Shown: positions 1 through 9,100, numbered from the stretch's first letter. The stretch is 64,000 nt of DNA from CAJXSN01 sp947492235 (GCF_042492175.1 NZ_CP170453.1:186001-250000); one strand, 5' to 3'. Program-made: numbers and translations. Notes: a model not told the origin generated them from the letters alone.

Positions 1-545
1 GCCAGAACGGTGGTCATCTGGCAGCGCTGGACATCGCTGATCCGGCCTTCGGGGTGGAGCATGAATATCTCCACGCCCTCACGCCCGGCTACCGCATCGA
101 TGGCGGCAGAGCCGGTATCCCCGCTCGTCGCGCCGACCAGCGTCAGTTTCTCATCACGGCGGCCAAGGAATTCCTCGAACAGCAGGCCGAGCATCTGCAG
201 GGCCACATCCTTAAACGCCAGCGTGGGGCCGTGGAACAATTCCATCAACCAGTGCTGCTGGTCCAGCTGCACCAGCGGGACCACCGCCTTGTGCGAGAAC
301 CGGCCATAGGCCTCTGCTGTCAATTCCCGCAGGCGCTCCGGCGTCAGCGCTTCACCGACAAACGGCTCCATCACCCGCGCGGCCACTTCGGCATAGGGCA
401 GGCCGCGCATGGCGGCGATCTCGGCATGGGAAAATTGCGGCCAGCTCTCGGGGATATACAGGCCGCCATCATTGGCGAGCCCCGCCAGCGTGACACCTTC
501 GAAATCGAGCACGGGCGCAGAGCCGCGGGTGGAGACGTATTTCAT
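1..545 (-). CDS. thrC: Threonine synthase, N-terminal part (cut by window edge)
   Basis: Makes threonine from O-phosphohomoserine with pyridoxal phosphate, the last step of threonine synthesis in the cytoplasm. Only the first 181 residues are present; the rest lies beyond the left edge. The ATG at 545 gives MKYVSTRG followed by LAGLANDGGLYIP, the usual threonine synthase opening. HGPTLAFKD follows, with Lys112 as the expected PLP-binding lysine. It lies about 40 bp behind the SURF1 gene on the same strand, at the end of the cytochrome oxidase cluster, so it is probably co-transcribed with it. The family call is firm; the C-terminal half cannot be judged. Confidence 0.93.
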   Translation of the reverse strand, partial: MKYVSTRGSAPVLDFEGVTLAGLANDGGLYIPESWPQFSHAEIAAMRGLPYAEVAARVMEPFVGEALTPERLRELTAEAYGRFSHKAVVPLVQLDQQHWLMELFHGPTLAFKDVALQMLGLLFEEFLGRRDEKLTLVGATSGDTGSAAIDAVAGREGVEIFMLHPEGRISDVQRCQMTTVL

Positions 546-585
546 GGGCGCGGGTTAGCGCGGAGGTGCGGGCGCGACAAGAAAG

Positions 586-1191
586 CTAGTCTTCATCGTC
601 GTCGCGATCCAGTTCATCAGCGTCCTGATCCCGCCGCCTGCGCCGCAAAGCGAAGAAGTAGATAACCAGCGCCGTGATAGCGAAGAAGAACCACTGACCG
701 GCATAGGCCATGTGGTTGTTCGGCAAATCCGCAGGATCGGGCGGGCTGAGCGCAATAAGGCCAGCGCGCGGCGGATCGGCGACCAGTTTCGGCCCCGGCG
801 CGATGATCCCCGTAACCGTGCCGCCAGTCCATTGCGGGCCATCGGGCGCGCGGGTCCAGCCCAGCGCGACTTCGGTCTCTCCCCCGCCCTTCAGCGCGCA
901 GCGGGCGATCTGGGCCCAGCCCTTCACACCGGCCTCGCTCGTGCCTGCAGTGGCCCGGCGATCCAGCACCCGCTCGCACGTGATGGAGCTGCGGCGATAG
1001 AGGTCCTGCTCCGTCTGCTCCGGCGTCAGCGGGTATGCGACCGATTCGGGCAGATCCCCGGCGGTGGCATAGCGCGCTAGCATCGCCTCTTTCTCGTCAG
1101 CCCGGCCCAATTGCCAGAAGCCCAGCGCAACCATGGTGAGCGCCGCGAGTACGACGATGATCGTAGGAATGATGGGTAGATTGCGGGTCAT
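586..1191 (-). CDS. SURF1 family cytochrome oxidase assembly protein
   Basis: 201 residues. SURF1 proteins help insert haem a into subunit I of aa3 oxidases in the inner membrane. A first membrane segment (about residues 7-27) runs into GFWQLGRADEKEAML, the family hallmark. A second segment lies near the C-terminus (WFFFAITALVIYFFAL) and is followed by a cytosolic run of arginines and an acidic tail. The loop between them would be periplasmic. Its ATG overlaps the stop of the DUF983 gene by four bases, so the two are translationally coupled. It is the penultimate gene of the oxidase cluster, which supports the call. Confidence 0.93.
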   Translation of the reverse strand: MTRNLPIIPTIIVVLAALTMVALGFWQLGRADEKEAMLARYATAGDLPESVAYPLTPEQTEQDLYRRSSITCERVLDRRATAGTSEAGVKGWAQIARCALKGGGETEVALGWTRAPDGPQWTGGTVTGIIAPGPKLVADPPRAGLIALSPPDPADLPNNHMAYAGQWFFFAITALVIYFFALRRRRRDQDADELDRDDDED

Positions 1192-1586
1192 ACTTCCGAA
1201 CTTCCAGCCTCGCGGGCGTTATGATGGTATTCCGAGGCGATCAGCGCACCCTTGGCCACGCGCAATCCGCCCAGTGTCAGCCCGACAATCAGCGGCAACC
1301 ACAGCAGTGCATGAACCCAAAACGGCGGGCTCACAGCGACTTCAAGCCAAGTAGCCAGCCCGACAACAATCGCGCCGACAATCAGGATCAGGAAAGCCGC
1401 CGGACCATCGCCGACATTGAAGCGGGCGAAATCCAAGCCGCAGGCGCGGCATGCAGGTGCAAACTTTACAATGCCATCAAACAGCGTGCGCCCACCGCAA
1501 GCGGGGCACAAACCGAAAAGGGCAGCCTGCCGCATGGCGGGCTGCCCCTTTTCAGTGTCCGGCGAAACGCCCGGAATCCCGGTCAT
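1188..1586 (-). CDS. DUF983 family membrane protein
   Basis: 132 residues from an ATG that overlaps the ctaE stop codon (TGATG). A start at 1535 (MRQAALFG), preceded by AAAAGGGG, is also possible and would give 115 residues. Near the N-terminus there are two cysteine pairs, CPACGG and CRACG, a likely small zinc knuckle. Two membrane segments follow (AAFLILIVGAIVVGLATWL and WVHALLWLPLIVGLTLGGL). DUF983 proteins are common in alphaproteobacterial oxidase clusters between ctaE and SURF1. Their biochemical role is unknown, and assembly of the oxidase is only suggested by this position. Confidence 0.88.
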   Translation of the reverse strand: MTGIPGVSPDTEKGQPAMRQAALFGLCPACGGRTLFDGIVKFAPACRACGLDFARFNVGDGPAAFLILIVGAIVVGLATWLEVAVSPPFWVHALLWLPLIVGLTLGGLRVAKGALIASEYHHNAREAGSSEV

Positions 1587-2407
1587 CAGTGGAAGTCAGC
1601 GCCCCAGCCGCCCCAGACATAGACGACGATGAACAGGAACAACCAGACGACGTCCACGAAGTGCCAGTACCAAGCCGCCGCTTCGAAACCGAAATGCTGG
1701 CGGGGGGTGAAGTGGCCCTTATAGGTCCGCGCAAGGCAGACGATCAGGAAGATCGTGCCGACCAAAACGTGGAAGCCGTGGAAGCCGGTCGCCATGTAGA
1801 ACGCCGAGCTGTAGGTGTTGCCGCCGAATGCGAACGGGGCAACGGCATACTCATACGCCTGGATGCAAGTGAACAGAGCGCCCAGCAAGATCGTGAGCCA
1901 CAGGCCCTTCTTCACGCCTTCGCGGTCGCCCGACAGCATGCAGTGGTGCGCCCACGTGACCGTGGTGCCCGAGCACAGCAGGATCAGCGTGTTGATCAGC
2001 GGCAGATCAAACGGGTTCAGCACCTCGTCAATCGCAGCCGGTGGCCAGACGCCGCCGACAACTTCGGTCAGTGCATTGGGGAACAGCGCGAAATCGAACC
2101 AGCTCCAGAACCAGCCGACGAAGAACATCACTTCCGAAGCAATGAACAGGATCATGCCGTAGCGCATATGCAGCTGGACCACCGGCGTATGATCGCCGCG
2201 CTCCGCTTCCTTCACCACATTGGCCCACCACGCAAAGAACGTGGCGATCAGACCGGCAATGCCGAGGCCCAGAACCAGCCACGCATTGGCCATTTCGTGC
2301 ATGAACAGAACCATGCCGCTAGTGAAGGTCAGCGCCGAAAAGGCACCGATCAGCGGCCAGATGTCGGGTTCGAGAATGTGATAGTCGTGATTGACGTTAC
2401 CGGCCAT
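1586..2407 (-). CDS. ctaE: Cytochrome c oxidase subunit III
   Basis: 273 residues, normal length. Structural subunit III of the aa3-type terminal oxidase in the inner membrane; it stabilises the catalytic core and proton uptake. Seven hydrophobic segments are visible. The family motifs are present: PFDLPLINTLILLCSG, the WAHH stretch, FYMATGFHGFHVLVGT with its conserved histidines, and EAAAWYWHFVDVVWLFLF near the end. About 105 bp of apparently non-coding DNA separate it from ctaG upstream; the DUF983 gene follows with an overlapping start. A shared transcript from ctaC is likely. Confidence 0.97.
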   Translation of the reverse strand: MAGNVNHDYHILEPDIWPLIGAFSALTFTSGMVLFMHEMANAWLVLGLGIAGLIATFFAWWANVVKEAERGDHTPVVQLHMRYGMILFIASEVMFFVGWFWSWFDFALFPNALTEVVGGVWPPAAIDEVLNPFDLPLINTLILLCSGTTVTWAHHCMLSGDREGVKKGLWLTILLGALFTCIQAYEYAVAPFAFGGNTYSSAFYMATGFHGFHVLVGTIFLIVCLARTYKGHFTPRQHFGFEAAAWYWHFVDVVWLFLFIVVYVWGGWGADFH

Positions 2408-2512
2408 GCGTCGCGCTTCCTGCTTGGATATGCATTCAAATCTGTGACACCGCCCTTAAACCGGCAGTGCGTGGTGGTCTAGGGGGCGGATGGCCCGCCA
2501 CACCATATTCTG

Positions 2513-3088
2513 TCAGCTGTCTTCCTCGATCTTCTTGTGGAAGGTGTAGCTGAGTGTGATCTGCTCGACCCCGTCGGCCCCTTCGTCCTCCAGAATCGCG
2601 GGATCGATGTAATACAGCACCGGCATCCGCACTTCCTGACCCGGCTGCAAGGTCTGCTCGGTGAAGCAGAAGCACTGGATCTTGTGGAAATAGACGCCTG
2701 CGATTTCCGGCTCGACATTGAAGGTCGCGGTGCCGGTGATCGGCACGCTGGAATTGTTCTTCGCGGTGTAGAACGCCATGTCGCGCACGCCGATCTGGAT
2801 CGTATCGGTGCTCTGCGCCGGTTCGAATGTCCACGGGACATTGCGCGCGGTGCTGGCATCGAAGCGCACGGAAATCGGCCGGGCCTCAGCCAGCGCCGCG
2901 AGACGCTCGGCATTGGCGGCCTCGCTCTCGGTGGCGATCTGCGTGGTGCCACCGAAGCCGGTCACTCGGCAGAACAATTCATACAGCGGCACGGCGGCAT
3001 AGCCCATGCCCAGCATCGCCAGCGCTAGGCCGAATGCCATCATCCCGGTCTTCGCATTGCGGTTCTCGTCGGGAATTACCGTCGCCAT
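2513..3088 (-). CDS. ctaG: Cytochrome c oxidase copper chaperone CtaG (Cox11 type)
   Basis: 191 residues. Cox11/CtaG delivers copper to the CuB site of subunit I from the periplasmic side of the inner membrane. One N-terminal membrane anchor is seen (GMMAFGLALAMLGMGYAAVPLYELFC), followed by a beta-rich domain. The copper-binding Cys pair is in KIQCFCFTEQTL, preceded by VYFH. Start ATG 3088 overlaps the stop of the small upstream gene by one base (TGATG). Order and sequence leave little doubt. Confidence 0.96.
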   Translation of the reverse strand: MATVIPDENRNAKTGMMAFGLALAMLGMGYAAVPLYELFCRVTGFGGTTQIATESEAANAERLAALAEARPISVRFDASTARNVPWTFEPAQSTDTIQIGVRDMAFYTAKNNSSVPITGTATFNVEPEIAGVYFHKIQCFCFTEQTLQPGQEVRMPVLYYIDPAILEDEGADGVEQITLSYTFHKKIEEDS

Positions 3089-3213
3089 CAGTCGCCCATC
3101 CTCACAATCGTGATCGAGTAAAACAGGAGTACGAAAAAGAGCAGCAATCCGCCCAGCGCCCAGTTGCGCGATTTGCGGCGGCGCTCCAGCTCGGTTTGTT
3201 CTTCAGGGGTCAT
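3088..3213 (-). CDS. Small single-span protein, CoxF-like
   Basis: 41 residues: MTPEEQTELERRRKSRNWA, then one membrane segment (LGGLLLFFVLLFYSITIVRMG). The ATG overlaps the ctaB stop by four bases (ATGA), and its stop overlaps the ctaG start by one base, so it is clearly a translated gene in the operon. Small proteins with a charged N-terminus and one span at this exact place in alphaproteobacterial oxidase clusters are often called CoxF or 'cytochrome oxidase small assembly protein'. The assembly role is inferred from context; the sequence itself has no catalytic motif. Confidence 0.85.
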   Translation of the reverse strand: MTPEEQTELERRRKSRNWALGGLLLFFVLLFYSITIVRMGD

Positions 3214-4148
3214 AGAGCCTCCACAAACGGGCTGGCATAGCGGTCCAGCACCAGGACAGCGAACAGGGCAAACAGGTACAGAATGCTGAATTTGAACAGC
3301 CGCTTTTCCGGCAGCATCGCGTCGCCCGTTGCGCTGATCCGGGTCGCCACGGGCACGCTCAGCGCGATAAACCACGCTGTCAGGGCCAGAGCCGTAACGC
3401 CGTAAATCGCGCCAGTGCCGCCGATGGCCCAGGGGGCGACGGCGATGGGCAGCAGCAGGATCGAGTAGATCAGGACCTGCAGGCGCGTGCTCTTCTGGCC
3501 CTTCACATTGGGCATCATCGGCACGCCGGCATTTTCGTAATCGATCTCTACAAACAGGGCGAGCGCCCAGAAATGCGGCGGCGTCCACATGAAGATAATC
3601 GCGAACAGCAGGATCGGCATAGCGGTGATATCGCCGGTCACTGCGATCCACCCGATCAGCGGAGGGAACGCCCCTGCCCCGCCGCCAATGACAATGTTCT
3701 GCGGAGTGCGCGGCTTCAGCCACATGGTGTAGATCACCACGTAATAGAAAATCGACAGTGCCAGCACACTTGCGGCGAGCCAGTGCACGGCCAGCCCCAT
3801 GGTCATCACCGACACGGCGGAGAGCAGCGTTCCGAAAATCAGCGCGTCGCTTTTGGGCAGACGACCGGCGGGAATGGGCCGGTTGCGGGTGCGCTTCATC
3901 TTCGCGTCCAGCTCGGCTTCCCACCACATGTTGAGGGCGGCGGCCCCGCCTGCAGCCAGAGCGATGCACAAGATTGCGGTGAAGCCGATAACCGGGTGCA
4001 CGCTGCCCGGCGCGGCCAGCAATCCGCACAGACCGGTGAAGATCACCAGGCTCATCACGCGCGGCTTCGTCAGCGCGTAGAAATCGCGCCAGTCAGTCGG
4101 CAGCTGAATAGTCGCTTGTGGCGCCTCGGAGGTGCTGGTCGCGGTCAT
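3210..4148 (-). CDS. ctaB: Protoheme IX farnesyltransferase (haem O synthase)
   Basis: 312 residues. Transfers a farnesyl group from farnesyl diphosphate to haem B, giving haem O, the precursor of haem A for the oxidase. Polytopic inner-membrane UbiA-family enzyme. The first Asp-rich motif is in NMWWEAELDAKMKRTRNRP; the second region is DYENAGVPMMPN. The start ATG at 4148 follows AAGGAC. The gene lies between ctaD and ctaG, as in most alphaproteobacteria. A GC-rich hairpin (4182-4209) separates it from ctaD. Confidence 0.97.
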   Translation of the reverse strand: MTATSTSEAPQATIQLPTDWRDFYALTKPRVMSLVIFTGLCGLLAAPGSVHPVIGFTAILCIALAAGGAAALNMWWEAELDAKMKRTRNRPIPAGRLPKSDALIFGTLLSAVSVMTMGLAVHWLAASVLALSIFYYVVIYTMWLKPRTPQNIVIGGGAGAFPPLIGWIAVTGDITAMPILLFAIIFMWTPPHFWALALFVEIDYENAGVPMMPNVKGQKSTRLQVLIYSILLLPIAVAPWAIGGTGAIYGVTALALTAWFIALSVPVATRISATGDAMLPEKRLFKFSILYLFALFAVLVLDRYASPFVEAL

Positions 4149-4181
4149 TGTCCTAAGGCCAGTGGCCCTTTCCTTATGAGT

Positions 4182-4209
4182 GGGGGCGCACCATCGCTGG
4201 CGCGCCCCC
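4182..4209 (-). promoter_or_regulatory. GC-rich hairpin between ctaD and ctaB
   Basis: GGGGGCGC at 4182-4189 can pair with GCGCCCCC at 4202-4209 around a 12-base loop. On the coding strand no run of T follows, so it is not a canonical terminator. It could stabilise the ctaD message or partly attenuate transcription into ctaB. This is a sequence observation with a speculative role. Confidence 0.4.
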
Positions 4210-4274
4210 CGATCTGTTGTGTTCCGCCCTAACCCCGATCCCCCGGGGCACAGGCCGGATGCGATCAGCTGCGA

Positions 4275-5987
4275 TCAGCCCTTGGCAGGCTTCGGCATGT
4301 GATCGTGGTAATCGTGATGGTCCTCGATCACCGGCAGCGTTTCGAACTGGTGATAGGGCGGCGGGCTGGACAGCGTCCATTCCAGTGTCGTCGCACCCGG
4401 ACCCCAGCTGTTGGCTTCCGCCTTGCGTCCGGCAACCAGCGCGTAACCGATGTTCACGAAGAACACGAGCATCGAGGCCGCCATGATGACGTAGCCGTAA
4501 GACGCGATTTCGTTCCAGTAGGTATAGGCCGCGGTGTAATCGGGATAGCGGCGCGGCATACCCTGCATGCCCAGGAAGTGCATCGGGAAGAAGATCACGT
4601 TCACGCCGATGAAGAACAGCCAGAAGTGCACGTGGCTCAGGAATTCACTGTGCCAGCGGCCGCTCATCTTGGGGAACCAGTAGTAGAACCCGGCGAACAG
4701 GCTGAACACGGCGCCCATCGACAGCACGTAGTGGAAGTGCGCCACCACATAATAGGTATCGTGCAAATTGTCGTCGATGCCGCCATTGGCCAGCACCACG
4801 CCCGTCACACCGCCAACGGTGAACAGGAAGATGAAGCCCAGCGCCCAGACCATCGGCGATTTGAACTCGAGGCTGCCGCCCCACATCGTCGCGATCCAGC
4901 TGAAGATCTTCACACCCGTCGGCACGGCGATCACCATGGTCGCGGCGGTGAAGTACATCTTCGTGTTTACGTCGAGGCCGACGGTATACATGTGGTGCGC
5001 CCACACGATGAAGCCGACCACACCGATGGCAACCATGGCGTAGGCCATGCCGAGATAGCCGAACACCGGCTTGCGGCTGAAGGTCGCCACGATCTGGCTG
5101 ACCATGCCGAAGCCCGGCAGGATCATGATGTACACTTCGGGGTGACCAAAGAACCAGAACAGATGCTGGTACAGAACCGGATCACCGCCGCCAGCAGCAT
5201 CGAAGAAGGTGGTGCCGAAGTTACGGTCGGTAATCAGCATGGTGATCGCAGCGGCCAGAACCGGCAGCGCCAGCAGCAGCAGAAATGCCGTGACCAGCAT
5301 CGACCACACGAACAGCGGCATTTTGTGCAGGGTCATCCCCGGCGCGCGCATGTTGAAGATGGTGGTGATGAAGTTGGTCGCCCCGAGAATGGAGCCCGCG
5401 CCTGCAAGGTGCAGCGAGAAGATCGCGAAATCGACTGCCGGACCGACCGAGCCACTGGTGGAAAGCGGTGCATAGACCGTCCAGCCGGTGCCTGCGCCCA
5501 GCCCCGTGCCGCCCGGCACGAACAGCGAGAACAGCAGCGAGATGAAGCCGACGACCGTCAGCCAGAACGAGATGTTGTTCATCCGCGGGAACGCCATGTC
5601 CGGCGCGCCGATCATCAGCGGCACGAACCAGTTACCGAAACCGCCGATCATCGCCGGCATGACCATGAAGAAGACCATGATCAGGCCGTGGGCGGTGATG
5701 AACACGTTCCACATATGCAGATTGGCATCGAGGCTTGCCTCGCCGCCCATGAATTCGACCCACCAGCCCAGATACTGAATATCCGGAGCCGCCAATTCGG
5801 CACGCATGACACCGGAAATCGCGCCACCAATGATCCCCGCGACAATCGCGAAGATCAGGTACATCGTTCCGATGTCCTTGTGGTTGGTCGACATGAACCA
5901 GCGGGCGAAGAAGCCCGGCTTGTGGTCCGCGTCGTGGTGCGCATGGTCCTCTGTGTGGGCCTGGAAGCCTTCAGCTGTGGTTGCCAT
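4275..5987 (-). CDS. ctaD: Cytochrome c oxidase subunit I (aa3, A1 type)
   Basis: 570 residues, the catalytic subunit that reduces oxygen to water and pumps protons across the inner membrane. Twelve membrane segments are expected. Haem and CuB ligands are visible: the His of ITAHGLIMVFF, GHPEVYIMILPGFG (the His-Tyr pair, and the Glu that marks the A1 family), VWAHHMYTVGLD, and HDTYYVVAHFHYVLSMG with the haem a and a3 histidines. The C-terminal tail is His-rich (DHHDYHDHMPK). It lies 70+ bp downstream of ctaC and is probably in the same transcript. Confidence 0.98.
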   Translation of the reverse strand: MATTAEGFQAHTEDHAHHDADHKPGFFARWFMSTNHKDIGTMYLIFAIVAGIIGGAISGVMRAELAAPDIQYLGWWVEFMGGEASLDANLHMWNVFITAHGLIMVFFMVMPAMIGGFGNWFVPLMIGAPDMAFPRMNNISFWLTVVGFISLLFSLFVPGGTGLGAGTGWTVYAPLSTSGSVGPAVDFAIFSLHLAGAGSILGATNFITTIFNMRAPGMTLHKMPLFVWSMLVTAFLLLLALPVLAAAITMLITDRNFGTTFFDAAGGGDPVLYQHLFWFFGHPEVYIMILPGFGMVSQIVATFSRKPVFGYLGMAYAMVAIGVVGFIVWAHHMYTVGLDVNTKMYFTAATMVIAVPTGVKIFSWIATMWGGSLEFKSPMVWALGFIFLFTVGGVTGVVLANGGIDDNLHDTYYVVAHFHYVLSMGAVFSLFAGFYYWFPKMSGRWHSEFLSHVHFWLFFIGVNVIFFPMHFLGMQGMPRRYPDYTAAYTYWNEIASYGYVIMAASMLVFFVNIGYALVAGRKAEANSWGPGATTLEWTLSSPPPYHQFETLPVIEDHHDYHDHMPKPAKG

Positions 5988-6057
5988 CGTGCTTGGTCTC
6001 TTTTCTCAACAAACGTCTATAACTTATCCGGCTGCGACCGATTAGTCGCCCCGTACT

Positions 6058-7122
6058 TTAGGATGCAGCGGCTTCGGCCATTTCGGCTTCGGCTTCTGCT
6101 CCGGTGTCGCCGGCTTCGGCGGCATCTGCTGCCGACTCGGCATCTTCAGTTTCAGTGCCCTCTTCGTCACCGAACGTGCCGCCTTGCGAGGCGATCCACT
6201 GACGGAAACGCTCCATCGGAACCGCTTCGATCGCGATGGGCATGTAGGCATGCTTCGCGCCGCACAGTTCCATGCACTGGCCGTAATAGATGCCCGGCTC
6301 GTCAATCGTCATCATCCGCTCGTTCAGGCGGCCCGGGATCGCGTCCAGTTTGAACCACAGGCTCGGGATAGCGAAGGAATGGATCACATCGGCACCGGTC
6401 GTCTGGATGCGCAGCGGAACGCCCACAGGCACCACCATCCGGTTATCGACACCCAACTGATAGGGCTCGCCCTTGGTCAGCGCGTCTTCCTTGGTCAGCA
6501 TGTTGGAAACGACTTCAAAGCCGCCCTGATCGGGATAGGTATAGCCCCAATACCACTGGTAACCGGTCGCCTTCACAGTGATCGCGTCGGCCGGCGGTGT
6601 TTCATACTGGCGTGCCAGCAGCGTGATCGACGGAATGGCGATGGCCACCAGAATGATCACCGGAACAATCGTCCAGACAACTTCGATCAGCGTGTTATGC
6701 GTGGTGCGCGAGGGCTCGACGCCTTCGCGGCGGCGGTATTTCGCGACGACCCACAGCAGCAGGCCCAAAACGAACAGACTGATAACCGTGATCACCGGCA
6801 TCAGAATGTAGTCATGCATCCACAGCGCGTACTGGCCGTCGGAATTGTACTGGTCCTGGAAGGTCATGCTTTCCAGCGCACCGTCTTCGAACGCGGTGGG
6901 CTGGCCCTTGATCATCTCGGGGCCGTAATATTCGTAAGCCGGTTCTTCCGCTGCGGCGGCTTCGCCATCCACGGCTTGTGCAGCGGGCGCTGCCGAATCG
7001 TCCACTGCCGCGTCCTGGGCAAGCAGCGGTTGCGCTGCGAAGGCCAGCATCACTGCGGCGAACAGCAGCGCCATGGCGCGGGTTAGGTCGGCGAACCGGG
7101 CGGATATTGTCATTGCGAACAT
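6058..7122 (-). CDS. ctaC: Cytochrome c oxidase subunit II
   Basis: 354 residues from the ATG at 7122; an in-frame TTG at 7143 and an ATG at 7113 are alternatives. It accepts electrons from cytochrome c through the binuclear CuA centre. Order of parts: signal peptide ending near PLLAQ; an Ala/Glu-rich spacer; two membrane hairpin segments (MPVITVISLFVLGLLLWVV and VVWTIVPVIILVAIAIPS); a periplasmic cupredoxin domain with VIHSFAIPSLWFK and the CuA loop YYGQCMELCGAKHAYM. A roughly 35-residue acidic, Ala-rich tail follows the domain and lacks any recognisable motif. First gene of the oxidase operon; the promoter must lie in 7123-7368, shared with pyrE in the opposite direction. Confidence 0.96.
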   Translation of the reverse strand: MFAMTISARFADLTRAMALLFAAVMLAFAAQPLLAQDAAVDDSAAPAAQAVDGEAAAAEEPAYEYYGPEMIKGQPTAFEDGALESMTFQDQYNSDGQYALWMHDYILMPVITVISLFVLGLLLWVVAKYRRREGVEPSRTTHNTLIEVVWTIVPVIILVAIAIPSITLLARQYETPPADAITVKATGYQWYWGYTYPDQGGFEVVSNMLTKEDALTKGEPYQLGVDNRMVVPVGVPLRIQTTGADVIHSFAIPSLWFKLDAIPGRLNERMMTIDEPGIYYGQCMELCGAKHAYMPIAIEAVPMERFRQWIASQGGTFGDEEGTETEDAESAADAAEAGDTGAEAEAEMAEAAAS

Positions 7123-7368
7123 GCTTTCAACTATCTTGGCCAATCGTCAGGCCAGCGCTGGCCATCGGGCAATTCGTACGAGCCACTGAGGGCCCTTGGC
7201 GTCCATATAGGGAAGCCGAATAGCGCGGCCTATACGGACGCTTGCCCACCGTCTCAAGCGCTTCTGCGGACATTTTTACGCAATTTGTGTCTCCCCTCGC
7301 GCAACACAGCCCCTATATCCCCCTGCACATCCGGCGCCCGCGCGCCGCCATGCGATGATGGGACTGCA

Positions 7369-7950
7369 ATGACCGACGAAGAAGTATTGGCCGAATTCCG
7401 TAGCTGCGACGCGCTGCTGGAGGGGCATTTTCTGCTGTCCTCCGGCCGTCACAGCGGCTTCTATCTGCAATGCGCCCGGGTGCTGATGAACCCGGAACGC
7501 GCCGCGCGGCTGGCGGCGGCGATTGCGCGGAATATCCCCCGCGAAATCCGTGGCGAGATCGATTGCGTGGTCTCGCCTGCCATGGGCGGCGTGATTATCG
7601 GCCACGAGATGGGCCGCGCGCTGGATAAAGACGCGATGTTTCTGGAGCGACCCGAGGGCACGTTCCACCTGCGTCGGGGCTTCGCGCTGGAGCCGGGTGC
7701 CAAGGTGCTGATGGTCGAGGACGTAGTCACCACCGGCCTCTCCAGCCGCGAAGCGATCGCAGCGGTGGAGGCCGAGGGCGGCAAAGTCATCGCCGAGGCG
7801 TCGCTGGTCGACCGCTCTGCCGGTTCGGTCGATCTGGGTGTGCCATTCTTCCCGCTGGTGGCGCTAAACTTCCCCACCTATGCTGATGACGAAGTGCCCG
7901 AAGAACTGGCCGCCATCCCTGTGACCAAGCCCGGGAGCCGTGCCGCTTGA
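7369..7950 (+). CDS. pyrE: Orotate phosphoribosyltransferase
   Basis: 193 residues from ATG 7369, which matches the family length; the open frame extends upstream to 7285 but that part is not protein-like. It joins orotate to PRPP to make orotidine monophosphate in pyrimidine synthesis. The PRPP-binding motif is VLMVEDVVTTGLSS, and the N-terminal HFLLSSGRHSGFYLQ is typical of the bacterial and archaeal short form. Head of a tight cluster, pyrE-pdxJ-acpS-lepB, each gene overlapping the next by four bases. Confidence 0.96.
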   Translation: MTDEEVLAEFRSCDALLEGHFLLSSGRHSGFYLQCARVLMNPERAARLAAAIARNIPREIRGEIDCVVSPAMGGVIIGHEMGRALDKDAMFLERPEGTFHLRRGFALEPGAKVLMVEDVVTTGLSSREAIAAVEAEGGKVIAEASLVDRSAGSVDLGVPFFPLVALNFPTYADDEVPEELAAIPVTKPGSRAA

Positions 7951-8702
7951 GCAACCACCACGCCTCTCACAAGCTCCGCCTCGGCGTTAATATCGATCAT
8001 GTCGCGACCATCCGTAACGCACGCGGCGGCGATCATCCCGATCCCGTGCGCGCGGCGGAAATCGTCGCGGCGGTCGGCGGGGACGGGATTACCGCGCATT
8101 TGCGCGAGGACCGGCGCCATATTCGCGATGGCGACTTGCAGCGCATTCAGGATGCGACCGGTCTGCCGCTCAATCTGGAAATGGCCGCGACTGACGAAAT
8201 GCTCGCCATCGCGCTGGCGCACTCGCCCCACGCCGCCTGCATCGTGCCGGAGAAACGTGAGGAGCGCACCACAGAGGGCGGGCTGGACGCGGCAGGTCTG
8301 GACAACCACCTCGCGCCGATCGTCACGCAATTGCGCGATGCGGGCATCCGCGTATCGCTGTTTATCGAAGCCGAGGAACGACAGCTGGACGCCGCCATCC
8401 GGCTCGGCGCGGATATCGTGGAGTTTCACACCGGCGAATACGCCCACGCCCATCTGGACGGCGACAGCGCCAAAGTGACGAGCGAGCTGAAACGTATCGC
8501 CGACATGGCCGCATTGGCGGTGAAGAACGGGATCGAGCCGCACGCAGGCCACGGACTGACCTATGAAAACGTCCAGCCCATCGCCGCCATCCCCCAGCTC
8601 GCCGAGCTCAATATCGGGCATTACCTGATCGGCGAGGCGATCTTTATCGGGCTGGAAGAAGCGGTCCGGCGCATGCGCGATCTGATGGATGAAGTGCGGT
8701 GA
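7947..8702 (+). CDS. pdxJ: Pyridoxine 5'-phosphate synthase
   Basis: 251 residues. Condenses 1-deoxyxylulose 5-phosphate with 3-amino-2-oxopropyl phosphate to give pyridoxine phosphate, the closing step of the DXP-dependent vitamin B6 pathway. TIM-barrel protein; motifs LGVNIDHVATIRNARGG, ITAHLREDRRHI, VEFHTGEYAHA and EPHAGHGLTYENV are all present. The start is a TTG that overlaps the pyrE stop (TTGA), with no better ATG nearby. The Glu and His catalytic residues of the family are present. Confidence 0.97.
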   Translation: MSNHHASHKLRLGVNIDHVATIRNARGGDHPDPVRAAEIVAAVGGDGITAHLREDRRHIRDGDLQRIQDATGLPLNLEMAATDEMLAIALAHSPHAACIVPEKREERTTEGGLDAAGLDNHLAPIVTQLRDAGIRVSLFIEAEERQLDAAIRLGADIVEFHTGEYAHAHLDGDSAKVTSELKRIADMAALAVKNGIEPHAGHGLTYENVQPIAAIPQLAELNIGHYLIGEAIFIGLEEAVRRMRDLMDEVR

Positions 8703-9100
8703 TTATCGGCCTCGGCTCTGACCTGTGCAATATCGAGCGCATTCAAAACTCGCTCGACCGTTTTGGCGAGCGGTTCGAAAATCGCGTTTTTACCGAGATC
8801 GAGCGCGCCAAGGCACGGCGGCGTCCCTTCACCATCGCAGGCACTTACGCCAAGCGGTTTGCCGCAAAGGAAGCCTTTTCCAAGGCTGTCGGCACAGGCT
8901 TTCGGCGCGGCGTGTTCATGAAAGACATCGGGGTCGTGAACGCAAAATCGGGCGCGCCGACGCTGGCGCTGGAAGGCGGCGCGGCGAAGCGGCTTGCGGA
9001 ACTGACGCCTGACGGCCATGAGGCCATCATTCACCTCACCCTCACCGACGATCACCCATGGGCACAGGCCTTCGTGATTATCGAGGCCATCCGCACATGA
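8699..9100 (+). CDS. acpS: Holo-[acyl-carrier-protein] synthase
   Basis: 133 residues, GTG start overlapping the pdxJ stop (GTGA). Moves the 4'-phosphopantetheine arm from coenzyme A to acyl carrier protein, activating it for fatty acid synthesis. The Mg-binding motif GLGSDLCNIERI is at the N-terminus and the second motif RFAAKEAFSKA near residues 57-67. Placing acpS between pdxJ and lepB is a common alphaproteobacterial order. Confidence 0.97.
   Translation: MIIGLGSDLCNIERIQNSLDRFGERFENRVFTEIERAKARRRPFTIAGTYAKRFAAKEAFSKAVGTGFRRGVFMKDIGVVNAKSGAPTLALEGGAAKRLAELTPDGHEAIIHLTLTDDHPWAQAFVIIEAIRT

Noticed and set aside
4299..6353. 684-residue open frame on the plus strand opposite ctaD and ctaC
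   Set aside because: Composition is His/Arg/Asp-rich without domains; it is the antisense shadow of two well-identified oxidase genes in GC-rich DNA.
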